From Phytophthora quininea (taxonomy: Eukaryota; Oomycota; Peronosporomycetes; Peronosporales; Peronosporaceae), in assembly GCA_011947345.1 (NCBI GenBank), contig JAAVTG010000883.1, forward strand, positions 1 to 64,000: a DNA stretch of 64,000 bases, given 5' to 3'. Positions 58,540 to 64,000 of this stretch are shown piece after piece. Under the pieces are notes generated by a model that was not told the origin of the DNA, searched no databases, and was given only the letters and a program-made list of their open reading frames with translations. How positions within the stretch are numbered: position 1 is the first letter of the stretch; each line of letters begins with the position of its first letter. The position numbers and the translations under genes were made by a program.

Positions 58540-58573
58540 GGGTAGTCAATGCACAGCGACATTATGACTACCC
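58540..58573. promoter_or_regulatory. Inverted repeat in the second divergent promoter
   Basis: GGGTAGTCA (58540-58548) and TGACTACCC (58565-58573) form a perfect 9-bp inverted repeat within the 99-base gap between start codons at 58512 (minus) and 58612 (plus). Its half-site resembles that of the palindrome at 38657-38684. TCATTTTGGC (58599-58608), just upstream of the plus start, resembles an oomycete initiator. Function is inferred. Confidence 0.4.
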
Positions 58574-58611
58574 GGTAACCTTCGGATCTAATTTTGTGTC
58601 ATTTTGGCAAA

Positions 58612-60638
58612 ATGCGGGTGCAGCTGGGGGCGCTGCTTGCGGCGCTTCCTGGGGCCTCGGCCGTGCTTCCAACGGGCGTCTTGTCGCTGGACCTACTGCC
58701 GCAGTCGCCCAACACTGCGCCGGCCTTCGCAGACCAGCTCTGCGCGCCCAGTGCGGCCGCCGGATGGGGCGTGCCGCTGCCCGCTCGCCACGACTCGCGC
58801 TGGAAGCGACTGCTGCGACTTCCAGGCGACAATCACGACGGCTGCGCATCAATGAATTTAAGAGTTACAGGAGTGATGGTCATCGCGGACCGAGGCAACT
58901 GCTCCTTCGTGACCAAGGCGCTGAACGCCCAAGCTGCAGGGGCCAAGGGACTCATCGTACAATCCACCAAGCAGGCGGTGTACGACGCTATTGTCAGTGG
59001 TAATAGCTCCAACGCTTCTTCTTTAATTGCTACAGAAGACGCTGCTGCAGCAACTACCGCCAGCCTGGTGGTGGACAAGCCAGTGTTTGAGTACGACTGC
59101 AGCAGAGGACAAGCCTTTGTCAGTCAATTAGCCAGCCCCGTGTGGGAGACGGACGCTAAAGAGTGCAATTCCAACCCCCATTGCCCGTCCAAGATGTGCG
59201 TGCTCACTGGCAACACCAAGGGCTCAACCCATCAGGTCTGCTGCATGTGGGACACGTTCGTGCTCATGGGCGCCACGAACCGCAACGAGACGAAGAAATT
59301 GACGATCCCCGTCGTCTACATGACGATCTCTGGAGGTCGTAAGCTCCAAAAGGCGATGGAAAAGTATCCAACGACACTAGTGGCTCGTACATATCGTCGC
59401 GAACAGCCACTGATCGATGTGTCATCCATTCTGCTGTGGGCGGTGGGCGTCTCGACGGCACTAGGGGCAGCCTACTATTCCGCTGGATCGATGCGTCGAT
59501 ACAAGAACGGTAAAAACGCCGTCGAGCAGCAAAAGTTGCAGCAAAAGCAGCAAAATGGAGAGCAGGACGAGTTTCACGACCAACGGGATGAAATCTGGGA
59601 ACTAGACGCCAAGCACGCGGTTGGATTCATCGCGATGGCTGGGCTCTTCTTGACGGTGTTTTACTACGTGAAAATCGGCGGGATTATTCCGGTGCTTTTG
59701 CGGTGTCGAGTGCAGCCACACTGACGCAGTTGGTTGGGACCCCGTTGGTAGAACGAGTGTTGCCTTCACTGGCTGTTCGAGGGGTGACGTTGCCGCTCCT
59801 TGGCGATACAGCACGGGTCTCCGAGTTGGTGGGGCTGGTGCCGTGCTGCGCGCTTGCTATCTTTTGGTACATGCATCGACGTACGTATTGGCTGCTGCAG
59901 GACGTTATGGGGGTTTCTCTTTGCTTCGTGTTCCTGCGGACGGTGCAGCTTCCTAACCTCAAGGTGGCTGCTGTACTGCTCACCTTGGCCTTTTGTTACG
60001 ACGTTTTCTTCGTGTTCTTGTCGCCTGTGTTCTTCGGCTCGAGCGTCATGGAAGATGTCGCCACAGGCGGCCCAGCAGCTTACACCAAGAGTGGGTATCC
60101 TGGCATCGACTACTGTGAGCGGTATCCACACTATCCAGCGTGCGAGGACCCGGAGCCCATGCCAATGTTGCTGGTTTTGCCGCGCGTTCTAGACTGGGCT
60201 GGAGGTACCAGCATGCTAGGTCTTGGCGACATTATCTTGCCGGGCATGTTACTTTCGTTTGCCTTGCGGTTTGACTATTCGAGCGCAGCGTCGAGTACTA
60301 GAAGCTACTTTACTCTTATGGCTGTTGGGTATGCGGTAGGTTTATCCATGGCGAACCTCGCCGTGTTGATAACGGAAATGGGTCAGCCAGCACTCATGTA
60401 CCTTGTGCCAACCACGTTGGGCACGCTCGTTGCTGTGTCCAAGCGGAATGGCGACTTCCGAGCGATGTGGCTTGGAGCTGGAGTTGTTCAGAACGATACA
60501 AAGCGACGAGATGGCGATAGCTCTACTAGATACAGCACGGTCAGGTCCGAGGCGCCAGACGAGATCGTTGTTGATGATCCCATCGGGCGCAGCAATTCAA
60601 AGGGAGGTGACCACATCCCACTACTAGGCTCGGGCTAA
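58612..60638 (+). CDS. SPPL2-type signal peptide peptidase-like aspartyl protease
   Basis: Intramembrane aspartyl protease of late secretory or lysosome-like membranes that cuts type II membrane stubs. The signal peptide (MRVQLGALLAALPGASA) is followed by a luminal PA domain (VTGVMVIADRGNCSFVTKAL) and a Cys-rich loop. A multi-helix membrane part carries the catalytic motifs: YD in FCYDVFFVFLSP, GLGD in SMLGLGDIILPGM, and the PAL motif QPALMYLVP. A Ser/Asp-rich tail ends in LLGSG. One break at T4 59696-59699 (one T missing) lies between IPVLL and VSSAATLTQLVG. With it the protein is 675 aa. The PA domain separates it from plain SPP. Single exon. Confidence 0.9.
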
Positions 60639-60721
60639 GCGAGCGAAGATAAAATGCATGTTGGACATTATGCTTTGCTGTTCATTACCAATCCAGAGTG
60701 AAGACCACCCGGAGAAGCTAT

Positions 60722-62291
60722 TTACCACGCAACAGCGAGTGCATAGAGCACCAGCAAGTACAATGGAGCAGTGCCGATGAATACACTCACCGCCGAGCTC
60801 TTTCGCAGCGGGACACGTTGCGTCGTGCCGTCCTTCTTCGGGACCACCATCTCTTTCTGACCTTGTGAGTTCGTCTCAACGGGGACTTGCTCGTGCTCTT
60901 CATATCCATCCGGGAACTTGATGTCGACATCCACTACGTCGTCTGTAGGCGGGCTCAGGATGTGCACTTCCTCAGGACCGTCGCCGGTGTCCACTACGAC
61001 TGTTTCATAGGCGTTGCTTGTTGATTCCGAGCCATGCTCGTATTGCTGGCTCGACTGGTCCAGTGTGTTGGGTAGTGGAACTTCCTCGGTCGTGCCATCA
61101 GGCTTCGGGACCACCATCTTGGAGCCGTCCTGGGTGTCGATAACAGGGATCTCTTGCTCTTTCTCACCTCCATTCGGGTACGTGATGTCGACGTCCACTT
61201 GTGCGTCTGCAGGTGGGCTCAGTATCTCCACTTTCTCAGGACCGGAGCGGGTGTCTACCATGACAGAAGGGTTGTTGTCGGTCGTCGATCCAGATCCGTG
61301 ACCATGCTCACGAGAAGACGCACTTGGTTCTGGTTCAGCCTCCTCGACGTGAGGTATCTCAATGGTACCAGCATTTTCGACTCTGAGTTCGGGTCGGCCG
61401 TCCGGTGTTTCGATGACAGGAGCGTCGGCTTGCCTCTCGAATCCATTCGCTTGTTCGATCAATATAGGCTGAACGCCATCTTCAGGTGGTCCTTGTGGGA
61501 CCACGTTCTCCATGCCTTGCGTCGTATTCACGGCGATAGCATCGTTTTCTTCGACAGTCGGTGCTTCTTCGCGAATTGGCTCGGGTGCTTCGGTAGGCGG
61601 CACATCCACCATTGCAATACTACCGTCAGCGATCGAAACCTCAGCGTGCTGGCCCTCGGGTGTGTCGACGACCGGCACCGTTTCCTGGGTCACGTTTTCA
61701 TCAGGAGACTTGATCTCAACTTGCGCTTCGCCATCGCCAGGAAGCCCCCAGAACTGTCACGGTCACATTTCCTTCTGGCGTCGGTACCTCAACCGGTGGA
61801 GCTGTCGTGGACGGGTACTTGTCCAAGAGCTCCTGCGGGATTTCAATCACCGTGTCGGAGCACCAGACTTCCAGCATGTAATAGAGCGAATCGATCGTGT
61901 TGATGCTGAACGTCAGTTTGTGCTTCTTGGTCGGGATCATTACTTTCTGGACGCAGGCAGTGTCGCTCTCGATCTTGTCGTCGAGCTGTTCGTTCAGGTT
62001 GTCTTTGACCTCATCGGGGAGATCCGAGTTGGCGATGTCCGCTTTGTGGTCGTCCCAGACCTTGGTGAGTTGGGCGATGTACTCATCGTACGTCACCGTG
62101 CCGTCATTGTCGTGGTCGAGGCTGTCGAATGTCGGGTAGAACATGTCGCCCATACCCTCAACAAAGTCGGGCACCACCAAGTTCGCCTCCATTTTCTCGC
62201 TTGCTGAAGGCGATGCATCAACATTTAATGTGGTGTACCCGATTAACACCGAAACAGCGATCACTGTCACCACCGCGCCGGCGTCTGCCAA
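60722..62291 (-). CDS. EF-hand surface or secreted protein with tandem repeats and hydrophobic C-terminus
   Basis: Starts at 62291 with a hydrophobic signal or anchor (AVVTVIAVSVLIGYTTL). One EF-hand loop follows (DHDNDGTVTYDE near residue 58). The long acidic tail has tandem units of about 60 residues: a partial unit (VEIKSPDENVTQETVPVVDT), then VDVDITYPNGGEKEQEIPVI...KMVVPKPDGTTEEVPL and VDVDIKFPDGYEEHEQVPVE...KEMVVPKKDGTTQRVPL. The C-terminus SVFIGTAPLYLLVLYALAVA is a hydrophobic tail preceded by RKSSA, as in GPI-anchored proteins; this is not proven. An extra G in the C5 run (plus 61745-61749) shifts frame at LG/LPGDGE. Repaired length is 522 aa. Its stop lies 83 bases from the SPPL2 stop. 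Confidence 0.75.
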
Positions 62292-63429
62292 GCGTTTTTC
62301 TTGTGAGAATTAGCAGCGGGGTGGGCCTCAGTGCGTCCAAGGAAGGTTGATTCCTCGTTCTCAACCTTGTAGCTGGCGGGAGACTTTATGGTGCGATGAT
62401 CTCTCAAACAGCGAACGGGAAGTGGGGGTCCTTATCTTGGCCAAGAGCTTCAACTTCGACTCACATGAACCCAACAGGCTCGAGCCGCGCAATGGACGGT
62501 CGATATGGCCCCAGTAAAGATGAACGCACATCTGTCGGTCCCCTGATTCGGTCACTGAACGGGTAATGCTACCCCGATAAAGATAACGACTGCAGCCGTT
62601 GGCCTCAACAGTCTCCTTCCGAGCGCTGCTAGCCGCTGGTTGTGCCGCAAGGAAAGATTTTTCTTTCGTCGTGATATTGGTCAGCTCCAACACGATGACG
62701 AAAAAGCTTACAGGCGCCCCGGAGCAGACTCCAGAGAGTTCACACAGGCCATGAGTAATTTGCCGTCTCCATCAAGCCGAGTTCCATCCTCTGTGCATGT
62801 TGCGCTTACTATTTCTTCAGCAGACCAATGTCGTCCCCGGGTATCGCCCTCGAGCTAACCTCCAGGATCTTCTCTTCCGACCCGAGCACAGCCATACGAA
62901 TGTAGTGACTTAGAAACTCACTGAACCAACCTTGATTCTCTTAGTGGTCCTAGTACTGTCGAACATGACGCTGTCGTCGCAAGCAGGCGGTTGATGATGT
63001 AGCTGCCCGGAACCCAGCCCTGCATCAGCGTCGTCGAAGTGAGTGATTAGTACAGGCACAAGTCTTCTGTATCTGTGCAAGAAGACCGTTGGCCGCTCTC
63101 TCCTGGCACTGATCATGCGCTGGCACTGGACCAGAGCCGCCGAGACCCCGCGGCTAGTGCATCACGAGACGAAAAACCGAGTTGTTGTACTTGGTTTCAA
63201 TATGATCCGGCTAAGTATGTGACAGGAAGTTTTGCCTGAAATCATTTCATACAAAAATCAAGTCAAACATCTATGCAATAATTACAAATAGATTAAAAAT
63301 TACAAAACTAGCCTCTATAAATATATACTATATATATTGTAAATCTGTTTATAAATATGTAGTGTCCCAAGGTCAAAGCAACAAAGCAGCGATACAAGTC
63401 AAAGCAGCCAAGGCCCCTTCCTCGCAGCG
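62292..63429. other. Intergenic, nothing recognised
   Basis: Only short frames. A minus frame at 62361-62693 has no domain. Bases 63180-63360 are strongly AT-rich (alternating AT). The 3-prime end should hold the promoter of the small SPT-subunit gene. Confidence 0.4.
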
Positions 63430-63677
63430 ATGTTCGACTACCTGGCGCGCCAGTACCGCTGGTACAAGCTCGAGTTCGGCCTCACCATGCTGAGCTGGTG
63501 GGAGGTGGCTATCTTCAGTGCGTCGTAGCAACTAGAAGACGTTTATTGACGGGTTAATTATTAACATGTCGTATTCCGTGTCAATAAACTACAGATAGCT
63601 TCCTGCTGGTTGTCACTAGCGTCACGGGCTACTACGTGTACAGCTTCGGCAGCCACGTCGCCGGTCTTCTGCAGTAA
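63430..63677 (+). CDS. Small subunit of serine palmitoyltransferase (ssSPT-like)
   Basis: A 56-aa protein in two exons, 63430-63517 and 63595-63677, with a GT-AG intron in phase 1 completing an Asn codon. It reads MFDYLARQYRWYKLEFGLTM, then LSWWEVAIFNSFLLVVTSV, one membrane helix, and a short tail ending GLLQ. The order Tyr/Trp-rich amphipathic start, Met-Leu-x-x-Trp-Glu, then Phe-Asn before a single helix is the hallmark of ssSPT (SPTSSA/B type), which activates serine palmitoyltransferase, the first step of sphingolipid synthesis in the ER. Length fits the family. It is too short for ordinary gene finders. The pairing of splice sites is unambiguous. Confidence 0.75.
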
Positions 63678-63772
63678 AGCGACCTCTCAAGCACCAAGGG
63701 GAGGAGAACTCCCGTTCTAACAGCAATGACAAAACCTTTATTTTCATCGGATACATGCACAACTTTGCTGTG

Positions 63773-64000
63773 TTACAGCTTCGAGCCTTCGAACAGATCC
63801 TCCATGGTCTTGCGTCGACGCATCGACTGCAGCTTCGCCTTGAATCTCAACAGCGTTCGGGGCGGAGACGGACTGGGGTTTTCAGCGGGGGCGACGTCCC
63901 CTATTGGGGCCAACGTTTCCAGCTTGAACGCTGTCTTCCTGTTTACAAGGTCCTTCTTGTCGCCACCTTGTTGACGTTTCAATTGCGAGGGTAGACGGAA
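63773..64000 (-). CDS. Partial gene at the window edge (C-terminus)
   Basis: The minus-strand frame is open from the window edge to a stop at 63773. The last residues include LVNRKTAFKLETLAPIGDVA, a Pro/Ser stretch, RFKAKLQSMRRRKTMEDLF and EGSKL. It is basic and has no recognised domain. The start and most of the protein lie outside the window. Confidence 0.5.
   Translation of the reverse strand, partial: FRLPSQLKRQQGGDKKDLVNRKTAFKLETLAPIGDVAPAENPSPSPPRTLLRFKAKLQSMRRRKTMEDLFEGSKL

Noticed and set aside
61154..61903. Plus-strand frame of 249 codons
   Set aside because: Antisense of the repeat-rich EF-hand protein, which has clear motifs.
1..64000. tRNA, rRNA, CRISPR arrays and prokaryote-style operons
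   Set aside because: Looked for and not seen; gene structure with spliceosomal introns is eukaryotic.

Overview
The window reads as nuclear DNA of an oomycete, most likely Phytophthora or a close relative. Evidence: compact protein genes with short GT-AG introns (about 50-90 bases); a U12-type AT-AC intron; a Crinkler-type (CRN) effector relic; and Crypton, Mutator-like (MULE), pogo-like and Copia remnants with the protein signatures typical of oomycete genomes.

Layout. 1-5.1 kb: a small acidic protein, two tandem SLC35G-like EamA transporters, and ribosomal protein uS5 (RPS2). 5.5-21.4 kb: a transposon graveyard (two Crypton-like recombinases, three MULEs, a pogo-like element with both terminal repeats, two Copia fragments, a 2OG-oxygenase-like relic, and a 54-bp near-perfect hairpin). 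21.7-36.8 kb: a mitochondrial AFG3/FtsH protease, an N-myristoylated PDZ protein, a GH47 alpha-mannosidase, a giant FMP27/SABRE/BLTP2-like lipid-transfer protein and a MICU1 homologue. 36.8-49.9 kb: the CR pseudogene (CRN), a small membrane protein with a partial copy 10 kb away, a SLC25 carrier, a class III cyclase-like protein, an IQ-motif protein, two unrecognised genes and degraded sequence. 49.9-64 kb: tandem alkaline ceramidases, a TPR protein, a four-TM protein, a coiled-coil/EF-hand protein, an SPPL2-type intramembrane protease, an EF-hand surface protein, a tiny serine-palmitoyltransferase small-subunit gene and a partial gene.

One pattern affects nearly every large gene. Conserved reading frames are broken by single missing (rarely extra) bases, mostly in homopolymers, while the protein continues perfectly in the next frame. 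RPS2, AFG3, the mannosidase, MICU1, SPPL2 and the lipid-transfer protein all show this, so it looks like uncorrected long-read error rather than gene decay. CDS entries therefore give the whole genomic span and name each break.

Functional themes: mitochondria (m-AAA protease, MICU1 calcium gating), membrane lipids (bridge lipid transfer, two ceramidases, SPT small subunit) and calcium (MICU1, two other EF-hand proteins, an IQ protein). They are neighbours, not an operon. Spacing is tight: several convergent pairs are separated by fewer than 100 bases and two divergent pairs by about 100 bases. No tRNA, rRNA or CRISPR was recognised.
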